64,000 nucleotides of DNA from the NCBI RefSeq assembly GCF_001368815.1, contig NZ_CTEI01000003.1, forward strand, positions 1 through 64,000. Direction: 5' to 3'. The position numbers and the translations under genes are program-made. The DNA is from Paraliobacillus sp. PM-2. GTDB taxonomy: Bacteria > Bacillota > Bacilli > Bacillales > Amphibacillaceae. This document shows, in pieces, positions 17,527-25,744 of the stretch. Below the pieces are notes generated by a model, which ran no database searches, was not told the DNA's origin, and saw only the letters and a program-made list of their open reading frames with translations. How positions within the stretch are numbered: the first letter of the stretch is position 1; each line of letters opens with the position of its first letter.

Positions 17527-18220
17527 TTTCTTTTCATACTCCTTCTTTTTTATATCTCATAGTTCGCACGTTTAACACGTTAACAACTTCTTTTGTATGT
17601 TAAGATGTATTTATCTAGATCATTTATTTATTAAAATAACGGCTTCACTGCCATAATGATTGTCAATATATATTGTGAATCAAGACGTTCCAATTGTGGT
17701 TTACCTTATCTTATCCCAACAAAATTTAGAACAGAAGTTTAAAAAATACTTCTCGTCAGCTTCCAGATGAAGGAAGGGTGTATTTAAACCCTTGAATCAT
17801 TAACGTGAAAAAAGCCTTCCTCCACACACGGAAGAGGCTTGTTATCGAGCATTCAATGGATTATTACATCTTACCATACTCTATTTATTAATTCTACATA
17901 GAAACTTAATGTATTTCAAACTTTTACATCATAAAGAGAAAAAATAGGAGAAGTTATCGTGTTATTTTAAATTAATTATTTCATTTAAAGTTTAGTCTTA
18001 TTGTGACCTATTCACTTTTCCTTAGATCCAAATGACTTTGTTTCTGTACCTTATTACCTCTATTTTTAATCACCATCGTATAAATATACTATTTTTTTAG
18101 AACTTCTGTATTTTTCATATTATTTAAAGGTATAAAAATTTCTGTATATTAAATTAAACAAAGTAACATATAGAAATGATATACTAAAACTATATTTTAT
18201 TTTTTAAAAAAGGTGATGAC
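17527..18220. other. Long gap upstream of cshA, no gene seen
   Basis: About 690 AT-rich bases with no convincing reading frame. It holds two hairpins on the cshA (minus) strand, the possible orphan terminator at 17810-17840 and a small AAGGGT/ACCCTT stem near 17774-17793, so part may be an extended cshA leader. In B. subtilis murF precedes this helicase gene; it is absent here. Confidence 0.5.
17810..17840 (-). terminator. Terminator-like hairpin with no minus-strand gene before it
   Basis: On the minus strand AAGCCTCTTCC pairs with GGAAGGCTT, followed by six T residues. This is a normal rho-independent shape, yet no minus-strand gene ends nearby; the next feature upstream is the plus-strand degV remnant. 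Confidence 0.6.
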
Positions 18221-19158
18221 ATGCAAGTTCACACATGTGACATTCCGATCTATACTATCTGTATTACCTGCTTTTAAGAACAACATCGATGAAACTATCA
18301 TCATTCCAACAAGCAGTAAAAAGTAGTGATACACTTTAAATTGAGAGGTGGCCTCGGATTAATGAAACAAATAAGGGAATACTCAGATAATCCTGTCTAT
18401 CAGAAACATCTAGATATAGATAAGAGAATACTTCTACTTTCCTAAAAAAGCTCGAAGAATCTGATTCATTTCCAAGTTCATCTGCTCCCGGACCACAAGA
18501 ATACTACCAAACATTTAAAGATATCCCAGAGGATACACCTATCATTTTCTTAGGAATTTCCGCTGGAATAAGTAGTGCTTACAACCATGCAGTGATGGGG
18601 AAAGATATGCTTTTAGAAGAACAACCAAACCGGAAGATAGCAGTCATTAGTACAAATACATCCTCCCCTGGTTTGATTTTATTATTAAATGAAGCTGGTG
18701 AAAAACTTACAGAAGGTTATAATTTTGATCAGCTTGTCTCCCATCTATATGATAGGGTTGACCATACGGTTACATTATTTGTTTTAAAAACATTAGACAA
18801 TTTAATTCGCGGCGGTCGTCTTGATAAGGTTAAAGGCGCAATTGCTAAAACATTAAACATTAAACTATTATTACGATCAGATCACGAGGGGAAAATTGAA
18901 GTATTAGAAAAAGTCCGTGGTGACAAAAAGGCATTAAGACGCTTTGTTGAGCAAATCGGTGATTATATTAATCATGCAGAAAATAAAGTTTTAACGATGA
19001 CACACTGCAATGCAAAAGGTCGTGCAGAACAGGTTATCCAAAATATTCAACAAACATATGGTTTTAAACAAACGATATTATCTGAGATAGGATCTGTAAT
19101 TTCTACTCACACTGGAGAAGGTTCTTTAGTTATTTCGTTTTTTAAAGACAAAAAATAA
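18221..19158 (+). pseudogene. DegV family fatty-acid-binding protein, disrupted
   Basis: The intact 3' part (from about 18436) encodes a normal DegV C-terminal region, with SSSAPGPQEYY, an IRGGRLDK motif and THTGEGSLVISFF at the end. DegV (FakB-like) proteins bind a fatty acid for phosphorylation by FakA. The 5' part is broken. A good ribosome site (AAAAGGTGATGAC) leads to an ATG at 18221 encoding MQVHTCDIP, where TCDIP matches the N-terminal DegV motif. After nine codons the sequence becomes a copy of part of the DUF368 gene (18251-18392), and the frame stops at 18275. A further one-base shift lies near 18429. A GTG at 18592 could only give a fragment of 188 residues. I regard it as non-functional. 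Confidence 0.85.
18251..18392 (+). repeat. 142-base copy of an internal DUF368 gene segment
   Basis: Aligned without gaps to 23108-23249 in the same orientation (offset 4857). The first 80 bases are identical, and the rest has about ten substitutions, five of them T-to-G in the short stretch 18343-18350. It occupies the place of the DegV N-terminal coding region. Confidence 0.93.
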
Positions 19159-19168
19159 CAATATCAAA

Positions 19169-19205
19169 AAAGCAATTTCTATTTAACCTTAGTAGAAATT
19201 GCTTT
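19169..19205. terminator. Bidirectional terminator after degV and the esterase gene
   Basis: AAAGCAATTTCTA and TAGAAATTGCTTT form a perfect 13-bp stem. It overlaps the last codons of the minus-strand esterase gene. Confidence 0.88.
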
Positions 19206-19883
19206 GTTTAAAAAATTAAGTACCGCTTCATTCACTACATCTTTATCTTTCCCTAAACAAATATGGTGCTTGGAGTCAGAATAATAAATTGCTTCAATAT
19301 CTGTTGGAATTTCTTCATCAAGATAGTGTGTAGACGTATATGGAACCATTCCGTCTTGTATTCCTTGTGCTACAAATACAGGACAGAATATATTTTTTAA
19401 AGCTGGTTTAGTAAATTTCATACACTTCAAAAATTCGATATAGGCTCGAATCGGAATGTGGCCTCTTTTATGTTGGTATATTTTATATAAAACATTCTCT
19501 TGTAAACGACCTGCTATTTTATCTTTAATAATATCTCCTATATCTAATCCCATTTGCACAACATTTATATACCTTCTGGAAGGTGATAATAGAACTAACT
19601 TAGCTACGTTATATTTGGAAGCTAAATAAGAAGCAATCATTCCCCCCATTGAAAATCCAATCACATACACTATATCAACCTTTTGTTTTAATTCAATTAG
19701 GGCTTGTTCAGCTTTTTGGATCCATTCTGTATATGATACATCATCTAACGCTAAATCTATTCCATGACCAGGTAGTGTTGGTGATTTTATGATCCAATCT
19801 GTATTTTTTTTCAAATATGTTACCAACGGTTCTATCTCATATAATCCTCCAGTAAAACCATGAATACATAAACACCCAATCAT
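19179..19883 (-). CDS. Alpha/beta hydrolase, carboxylesterase Est30 type
   Basis: The 234-residue protein is a compact alpha/beta hydrolase. The nucleophile elbow is GFSMGG (Ser78). The acid probably lies in GIQDGMVP (about 193) and the histidine in SKHHICLG (about 218). The LCIHGFTGG segment forms the oxyanion loop. Relatives hydrolyse short-chain esters or monoacylglycerols in the cytoplasm; no signal peptide is present. The physiological substrate is unknown. Confidence 0.85.
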   Translation of the reverse strand: MIGCLCIHGFTGGLYEIEPLVTYLKKNTDWIIKSPTLPGHGIDLALDDVSYTEWIQKAEQALIELKQKVDIVYVIGFSMGGMIASYLASKYNVAKLVLLSPSRRYINVVQMGLDIGDIIKDKIAGRLQENVLYKIYQHKRGHIPIRAYIEFLKCMKFTKPALKNIFCPVFVAQGIQDGMVPYTSTHYLDEEIPTDIEAIYYSDSKHHICLGKDKDVVNEAVLNFLNKAISTKVK

Positions 19884-19958
19884 GTTTCCATCCCTTTCTT
19901 TTTTCTTTACTATTCCCCTATTACATTTGCTTATGCCTTTTTCAGATCAAAGCTAAAA

Positions 19959-20025
19959 GCGCCCATTTAAATGCGAACAAACTGTACTCATAAACAACAT
20001 AAGTGGTTTGCTAGTTACTGGGCGC
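19959..20025. other. Structured intergenic sequence
   Basis: GCGCCCA (19959-19965) is complementary to TGGGCGC (20019-20025), with GCGAAC/GTTTGC able to extend pairing inside. The surroundings are AT-rich and hold no gene. It may be a small RNA element, a terminator or chance pairing. Confidence 0.3.
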
Positions 20026-20118
20026 AGAAATCAGACTTGGCTGTTTTCTTATATGATTTTTTATACAACTGTTTAATACAATTGAGTTTCTAGAATTCCT
20101 TTCTTCTTTAAATAAATA

Positions 20119-20144
20119 ATCCTTGTCACCTTTCTGACAAGGAT
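20119..20144 (-). terminator. Terminator of the yppG-like gene
   Basis: ATCCTTGTCA and TGACAAGGAT form a 10-bp stem with a six-base loop, three bases after the stop codon, with a TTATTTATTT tract on the minus strand. Confidence 0.75.
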
Positions 20145-20146
20145 CA

Positions 20147-20515
20147 TCATTTAAACCCCTTTATGAATGATCCAAGACCTTTTATCATTGGAGTAATTTG
20201 TTGATACGTGTTAGCCACTTGCCCGACCGTATTTAACATCTTATCTAAATCCATTTGTCCATCTTTATCTTGAAAATACTGCATAAAGCCTTTTGCTTGT
20301 TGGCCATATGTGCTAAAAGATGTTTGTGATTGTTCCGGATACCATTCCATTGGATGCGGCGGTTTTGAAAAATATTGATAAGGTGTTGGAAAGGGCGCTT
20401 GTTGAGATGTTAAGTTATTTGGTTTTTGAGAATGGAAAGGCGAATAGCTATTTGGATTGTACGGATCACCCTCAAAAGGTTGAAAAGGAAACGGACCCTT
20501 TCTCTGTTTTGACAT
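20147..20515 (-). CDS. YppG-like protein, possible spore coat component
   Basis: The 122-residue protein is rich in Pro, Gln, Phe and Tyr in its N-terminal half. The C-terminal part reads GFMQYFQDKDGQMDLDKMLN, then VGQVANTYQQITPMIKGLGS. This composition and ending match the YppG family of Bacillus, reported as spore coat related. ATG at 20515 (MSKQRKG) follows GAGGTG by nine bases; an upstream in-frame GTG overlaps the ribosome site. No neighbour hints at function. Confidence 0.7.
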   Translation of the reverse strand: MSKQRKGPFPFQPFEGDPYNPNSYSPFHSQKPNNLTSQQAPFPTPYQYFSKPPHPMEWYPEQSQTSFSTYGQQAKGFMQYFQDKDGQMDLDKMLNTVGQVANTYQQITPMIKGLGSFIKGFK

Positions 20516-20588
20516 AGAAGTGAACACCTCTTTTTCAATCTTTTGCTATATCCTATGCATCAAATCATTTAATTGTTCTTATCCTAAT

Positions 20589-20834
20589 TTACAAACGAAT
20601 CAATTCGCTTTCTAATTTGTGCTTTTGAAACCCTAATATTTTGTGATTATTTACCATAGTTACTGGGGTTGCATAAATATGTTGTTCTTGTAATTCCTTT
20701 AAATTTTTTTTATCTTCCGTAATGTTTTTTATTTCATAAGAAATACCCAATTCTTTCAAAAAATGAATTAACTTATTTGATTCTGAACAATTATTACTGA
20801 CATAAATGGTAACTTGCTGTTTCCCTTCCATCAT
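20589..20834 (-). CDS. Glutaredoxin-like protein with a CSES active site
   Basis: The 81-residue protein has a thioredoxin fold of glutaredoxin size. The usual CxxC is replaced by C16-S-E-S19 in YVSNNCSESN. The cis-proline is in YATPVTMVNN, and LGFQKHKLESEL matches the glutaredoxin C-terminus. With a single active-site cysteine it resembles monothiol proteins and may bind bacillithiol or work by a monothiol mechanism; this is inference. It is a stand-alone gene with AGGAG upstream. Confidence 0.8.
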   Translation of the reverse strand: MMEGKQQVTIYVSNNCSESNKLIHFLKELGISYEIKNITEDKKNLKELQEQHIYATPVTMVNNHKILGFQKHKLESELIRL

Positions 20835-21089
20835 GGCTCCTCCTCAAACGTATCTGTGTTTCAAGTTGTTTAATAATCAGTACCTATTTACTAATTTTCT
20901 GAAATCAATTCGTAATATACAGGACTCTGTAACTAATTCATTTTATTAGATACCCACTACACTAAAGATTAAACTTCATTGTTTTACTTTTTCATTTTAT
21001 TGTCACTTGTTTTAAGAATTAGTACAAGAAAACTTACCCTGGTGCTTATATTTTGATACCGACAATGGGAGGCGTATTATCAAGTTTTA

Positions 21090-21554
21090 TTATTTCAGTT
21101 GATCTGCATAGGTTCCTAGTTTTTTTAGGAGCTGAATAGCTTGCAATTTTTCTTCCTCTGTTAAGCCATTCATTATTGTTTCTATTTGTTTCCAATGAGC
21201 AGGAAAAATGTCATTTAATAATGCTTCCCCTTTCTCTGTAATGGAAGCATAGGTGATTCGGCGGTCAGACTCATCTGGTATTCGATTAATATAACCTTTG
21301 CTTTCTAGCTTATTAACTACATAGGTGATACTACCACTAGCTAATAATATTTTATCTCCAATTTTTTGTAATGATTGATTTCCCTGATGATACAATAGTT
21401 CTAATACACCAAAGTCTGTTGTGTTTAATCCTTTTTTTCTGATGTCATCTGCCACTTGATCAGATACCGATCGATATGCTTTAGATAAAACCACAAATAG
21501 TTTTAAAGAAGGGTCTTGCTTTTTTCTTTGATATAACTTTTTTTGTTCATCCAT
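21090..21554 (-). CDS. MarR family transcriptional regulator
   Basis: The 154-residue protein has a winged helix-turn-helix (TTDFGVLELLYHQGNQSLQKI, then a wing DESDRRITYASITEKGEALL). The recognition region ITYVVNKLESKGYINRI is typical of MarR proteins of the OhrR/YusO group. No cysteine sits at the OhrR peroxide-sensing position, so it is unlikely to be OhrR. The ligand and targets are unknown. Intergenic gaps of 255 bases upstream and 120 downstream suggest it is monocistronic. Confidence 0.85.
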   Translation of the reverse strand: MDEQKKLYQRKKQDPSLKLFVVLSKAYRSVSDQVADDIRKKGLNTTDFGVLELLYHQGNQSLQKIGDKILLASGSITYVVNKLESKGYINRIPDESDRRITYASITEKGEALLNDIFPAHWKQIETIMNGLTEEEKLQAIQLLKKLGTYADQLK

Positions 21555-21674
21555 TGTTTTTCCTCTTTCTATAATTTTTAAATCTACCTACTCCCCTAAA
21601 GAACATCCATATTAACACAATAGCTAACAAACTATCGAAGGAGTAGATATACTATTTTTCGTACAACTAGTCCA

Positions 21675-22172
21675 TCACTCAATGATTTTCTCAAAATAAG
21701 CCAATTTTGGTGCATGCTCATTTTCTTTTCTTGTTTGCACAAATTGATAGCCATTTCGTTTAAATAATTGTTGTGCATAATGGTTCTCAGAAAAAGTATC
21801 TGTATTTATAAGTGTTACATTATTTTTTAAAGCTAACTGTTCTGCATAAGTAAAAAATTGATCTGCAATTCCTTTCCCTCTTGCACTAGGGTCTATTGCT
21901 AAACGTTTTAGAGTAAAAAACTTGTGATGGGGTGTCCAAGCAATTAAATGATATTCTTCATGCCCTCTGTTACTAATTGTACATACTCCTACCAACGTTG
22001 AATTTGTCTCAAAAACGTATAATTCACCTCTATCTATATCCTTTTGATAATCTTTTACTTGTGGATAAGAATCGTCCCATTGATAACTTCCCTGCCTATT
22101 CATTACTGTAACGACCCTTTTTACAATTGCCATTATGTATGTTAAATCCTCACTTGTTGCTTTGCGAATCAT
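21675..22172 (-). CDS. GNAT family N-acetyltransferase
   Basis: The 165-residue protein has the GNAT acetyl-CoA binding motif A: LKRLAIDPSARGKGIADQFF (about residues 88-107) and then LINTDTFSENHYAQQLFKRNGY. It starts IRKATSEDL, as common in this family. The substrate cannot be told from sequence. It lies upstream of the MarR gene on the same strand, but a 120-base gap makes an operon uncertain. Confidence 0.85.
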   Translation of the reverse strand: MIRKATSEDLTYIMAIVKRVVTVMNRQGSYQWDDSYPQVKDYQKDIDRGELYVFETNSTLVGVCTISNRGHEEYHLIAWTPHHKFFTLKRLAIDPSARGKGIADQFFTYAEQLALKNNVTLINTDTFSENHYAQQLFKRNGYQFVQTRKENEHAPKLAYFEKIIE

Positions 22173-22281
22173 CGGTCTAACCTCCGTTAACCATCTTTTA
22201 AACGTATTATAACTTATTCAAACGATACATTATGTATTGTTTAAGCACAACAGAGAATTTGTTTTTCTGTTAGAAAGATAA

Positions 22282-22315
22282 ATAAAACGGACACCGTTAT
22301 CGATGTCCGTTTTAT
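22282..22315 (-). terminator. Terminator after the thioredoxin-like gene
   Basis: ATAAAACGGACA and TGTCCGTTTTAT form a perfect 12-bp stem with a ten-base loop. It overlaps the stop codon. Confidence 0.88.
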
Positions 22316-22635
22316 TATGCTAGTTCTTTTTCTAAAAATGCGGTAACTTCTTCTGGTGTTTTCGTATAAGCACTATGCTGATGTGCTATTTTTTCACCAT
22401 TTTTAAAAATGAGTAGGCTAGGTATTCCCATCACTTCATATGTTTGTGCTAATCCTTCAATTTCATCACTATTGACTTCATACCATTGATAGTCTTTGTA
22501 CGTCTCTAATATATCACCAATAAACATATCCATTCGTTTACAATCCGGGCACCAGTCTGCATAAAATTTAACGATAACAGGTTTTTCTGATTGAATGACC
22601 TGATTAAATGCTTCTTTTGTATTAATATGCTTCAT
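22315..22635 (-). CDS. Thioredoxin family protein (CPDC active site)
   Basis: The 106-residue protein has a thioredoxin fold with active site W28-C29-P-D-C32, the cis-proline in MGIPSLLIFKNG, and no signal peptide, so it acts in the cytoplasm. The CPDC motif replaces the CGPC of main thioredoxins and suggests a different redox potential or partner. ATG at 22635 follows GGAGG by eleven bases; a longer in-frame GTG frame would run through the ribosome site. Confidence 0.88.
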   Translation of the reverse strand: MKHINTKEAFNQVIQSEKPVIVKFYADWCPDCKRMDMFIGDILETYKDYQWYEVNSDEIEGLAQTYEVMGIPSLLIFKNGEKIAHQHSAYTKTPEEVTAFLEKELA

Positions 22636-22702
22636 TATTAAATATACCTCCTTTTTTACCACTCACTTTATCATTTTGCTATCATGCTTGCAATGAATCT
22701 GT

Positions 22703-23521
22703 TTACACATTTTTATACTCCACACGGCCAAGCAAAAAGGCAACAAACAGCCCTAGTGCAAAGGTAATAATACTTACTACTGCCTCACTTGTACTTGTTG
22801 GCCAACCTGGAAAAATGACAAAGACAGACCCAATTACAAGTCCAATAATTACGGCAAAAGTTGCGGTAGTGTAATTTGCTAGGAAATAATGTACCATTTT
22901 ACTCATTACTACAATTCCAACAACAATTCCGATGCCTACAACTGCGATAATATCTATTTTAAATTCACTGATTGCATTAATAATCGTATTATACGCACCT
23001 AATATTAATAGTAGAAATGACCCGCTGATCCCCGGTAAAATCATTGCCGCACTTGCAATGAAGCCAGCAAAAAATAAAAATCCATACGTTTGTATATTCA
23101 TCGTTGTTATACTATCTGTATTACCTGCTTTTAAGAACAACATCGATGAAACTATCATCATTCCAACAAGCAGTAAAAAGTAGTGATTCACTTTAAATTT
23201 ATATTTTGCCTCGGATTTATGAAACAAATAAGGTAATACTCCTATAATCAGACCTAAAAAAGAGAACTGTGTTGGTCTGGGATAATGATCAAATAAAAAT
23301 TCAATTCCCCTTGCCAACAAAAAGATAGACGTTAAGATCCCAATGCCTAATGGAATTAAAAATGACAAATGCTTCTTCCAATCCTTACTTAAAAATCCAT
23401 TGACTGCTGTAATTAAACGATCATAAATACCAAGTACTACAGCAATGGTGCCACCACTTACTCCTGGTACGACGTCACTCGCTCCCATCATCATACCGCG
23501 ATAAATATTTTTCCATTCCAT
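22703..23521 (-). CDS. DUF368 family membrane protein
   Basis: The 272-residue integral membrane protein has about eight hydrophobic segments and the duplicated family motif seen in GASDVVPGVSGGTIAVVLGI (about residues 11-30) and ILPGISGSFLLLILGAY (about 163-179). DUF368 proteins have been proposed as undecaprenyl-phosphate flippases (PopT). ATG at 23521 has AAGGGG upstream. Codons about 91-138 (23108-23249) are the parent of the fragment found inside the degV pseudogene at 18251-18392. The gene itself is intact. Confidence 0.9.
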   Translation of the reverse strand: MEWKNIYRGMMMGASDVVPGVSGGTIAVVLGIYDRLITAVNGFLSKDWKKHLSFLIPLGIGILTSIFLLARGIEFLFDHYPRPTQFSFLGLIIGVLPYLFHKSEAKYKFKVNHYFLLLVGMMIVSSMLFLKAGNTDSITTMNIQTYGFLFFAGFIASAAMILPGISGSFLLLILGAYNTIINAISEFKIDIIAVVGIGIVVGIVVMSKMVHYFLANYTTATFAVIIGLVIGSVFVIFPGWPTSTSEAVVSIITFALGLFVAFLLGRVEYKNV

Positions 23522-23631
23522 ATGTATTATCCCCTTAAAATAAGTATATATCTTCTGTATTATAGCAAAATTGGATAAGAAATACATACTGATTTTTTAT
23601 GAACCACTTAAATTTAAATTAGAATTTACAT

Positions 23632-24804
23632 TTACTTTTCAATGAATGTTAATTCAGGCATCCACTGTGATAGGTGCTGTTGCATTTCTTTATAATGTTT
23701 TTCATGATCAGTTAGTTGTTCGTCAGTTAATTGATACATCGGAATGACTTGATAATCTGATTCTGATTCTTCGGTGAAGTCAACAAATGTTGGTAAAAAC
23801 TTAGGGGAATGTAATGTAATTCTTTCTTTACCTTTATCCCATTCCTTCTGGATCGTTAGCTGCACCATGCCTCCAATGCGTCGATAGAATTCATCTTGTC
23901 CAGATAAAAAATTACCTAGTGAATAGATAACGAAGGTTCGATTTCCTTTTTCACCTTCAATCCATTCCATTGGTTGTAAGACATGTGGATGATGCCCAAA
24001 AACAACATCTACTCCTAAATCAGCTACATATTGTACAAGGTCCTTTTGTTTTTCGTTTGGCATTCTCTCGTATTGGTTACCAAAGTGTAGGTTTAGTACA
24101 ACAACATCTGACACTTTCTTTGCCTTTTTTACATCTTTTGCAATTGCTTTTCGATTAATGCGATTAACGAGATATTCTTTCCCATCTGGTGTAGGAATAC
24201 CGTTTGTTCCATAGGTATAGCCTAAAAAAGATAAAGAAATATCTTCTTCAGTATGGATTACACGAACCTTCTCACTATCTTCTTGGCTGTGATACGATCC
24301 AACATAAGGCATATTTATGTTATTCCAATGTGAAATGGCTCGTTGTATCGCTTGTTCTCCTCGATCTAGTGTATGGTTATTTGCAAGTGATACAATATCA
24401 ACACCCACTGTTTTTAACGCATCACCAACTGCTACCGGACTATTAAAGCGTGGATAAGAAGATAATCCTATTTCTTCCCCGCCAATCATTGTCTCTTGAT
24501 TGGCTGTTGTAATCGTTGGTTGGGATAAATATGGCTGAACTTTTTCAAGCATTGGCATAAAATGATAACCCTCAGTTCCTTTAGCATCATTATATACCCG
24601 GTCATGAATTAATATGTCACCTACTGCAGCCAGTGTAACATTACGCTTTCTTTGCATAATGTCCAGTTCTTCTTTCAATAGTATATCTATTCCATCACGT
24701 TTAGCATGATAGGACGTTTCATACTGCTCTTTGCCTTTTTGGCACGAAAGTAAAAGGCTACCTATAAAAATGATAAATATAACTAATCTAATTCTTTTTC
24801 CCAT
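23632..24804 (-). CDS. CapA-family lipoprotein (poly-gamma-glutamate synthesis type)
   Basis: The 390-residue protein has a lipoprotein signal ending in LLSC (Cys21) and a calcineurin-like metallophosphatase fold of the CapA/PgsA type. Metal motifs are AVGDILIHDRVYN, ANQETMIGG, LANNHTLDRG and VVFGHHPHVLQP. CapA proteins help anchor or export poly-gamma-glutamate, but no pgsB or pgsC is nearby, so this one may act on another wall polymer. ATG at 24804 is eight bases after GAGGAG. Confidence 0.85.
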   Translation of the reverse strand: MGKRIRLVIFIIFIGSLLLSCQKGKEQYETSYHAKRDGIDILLKEELDIMQRKRNVTLAAVGDILIHDRVYNDAKGTEGYHFMPMLEKVQPYLSQPTITTANQETMIGGEEIGLSSYPRFNSPVAVGDALKTVGVDIVSLANNHTLDRGEQAIQRAISHWNNINMPYVGSYHSQEDSEKVRVIHTEEDISLSFLGYTYGTNGIPTPDGKEYLVNRINRKAIAKDVKKAKKVSDVVVLNLHFGNQYERMPNEKQKDLVQYVADLGVDVVFGHHPHVLQPMEWIEGEKGNRTFVIYSLGNFLSGQDEFYRRIGGMVQLTIQKEWDKGKERITLHSPKFLPTFVDFTEESESDYQVIPMYQLTDEQLTDHEKHYKEMQQHLSQWMPELTFIEK

Positions 24805-24888
24805 TGTTTCCACTCCTCAATGAAGTGTTTATTTTCCCCTTATGAGATAAACAACCAATACTACATATTTTATGTATTCTGAGACTTT

Positions 24889-25578
24889 CTAGGATTTTAG
24901 AATATGTTTGATGTTTGTAAATACATCATGGTTGAATCCTTCTGCGAAAGAACCTTGGTTTCGTACTGCCTTACCAAAATGGTACTGGGTTGCACCAATA
25001 TAGGAATGAAGTGTTGATATATTCATGGAATCTAGTCCACTCCCTGGAAGAATTGCAGGTCCTTTTAACTGATTTGCTAATGTTACTAATTGCCTTAATT
25101 CCTCTTTTCCTTGTTCACAATTAATTGCTCCACCTGACGTTAGAATCCTTTTCACTTGCTTATATTGAGTCAGCGTGTGATATGCATCTTGTTGTGATAC
25201 TACTTCATCAAATGCTCGATGAAAAGTAATATCTAGCTGTGGTGCTATTTCTACAATTTTATTTAATGCTTGTTGATTAACCGTATTATCTCTATTTAAA
25301 GCACCAAATACAATCCGATTTCCACCAAGTGTGATCACATTTTTTATATCTTCTAAAATAATAGCTAAGTCAGATTCATTGTAATAGAAGTGATTACTAT
25401 GCGGACGAATCATTACTTGCACAGGGATATTCACGCTTTGTAATACTTGTTTAATCGTTCCATAGCTTGGAGTTAATCCTCCTTCACTGATTGCTGATAC
25501 TAATTCTAATCGATCTGCTCCCATTACTTCTGCCTCTTTTGCATCTTCTGCATTTTGAACAATTACTTCTATTTTCAT
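24889..25578 (-). CDS. cutC: CutC family protein
   Basis: The 229-residue TIM-barrel protein contains IEVIVQNAEDAKEAEVMGAD and RLELVSAISEGGLTPSYG near the N-terminus, VMIRPHSNHFYY, and ILTSGGA in the middle. CutC was linked to copper tolerance in E. coli, but that role has been questioned. The length is typical. It stands alone, convergent to nothing, with 158 bases to the divergent HD gene. Confidence 0.9.
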   Translation of the reverse strand: MKIEVIVQNAEDAKEAEVMGADRLELVSAISEGGLTPSYGTIKQVLQSVNIPVQVMIRPHSNHFYYNESDLAIILEDIKNVITLGGNRIVFGALNRDNTVNQQALNKIVEIAPQLDITFHRAFDEVVSQQDAYHTLTQYKQVKRILTSGGAINCEQGKEELRQLVTLANQLKGPAILPGSGLDSMNISTLHSYIGATQYHFGKAVRNQGSFAEGFNHDVFTNIKHILKS

Positions 25579-25744
25579 GATGTATCACCTTTCTAATATA
25601 TTGTTTTTTTCTATATCATAATGTTTTTCATTTCATAACATTTTATCAATTTCATTCTCAAAAAGATAGTCTATTCAATTTGCATCTCTTTTTTTATTTA
25701 AAACAAATCGGGTATAATAATAAAGAAGAGAAGAGGTGATACGA

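Noticed and set aside
18592-19158. A functional short DegV protein starting at a GTG
   Set aside because: The GTG has no ribosome site, the upstream sequence still encodes DegV residues in frame, and the N-terminal domain needed for the fold is missing.
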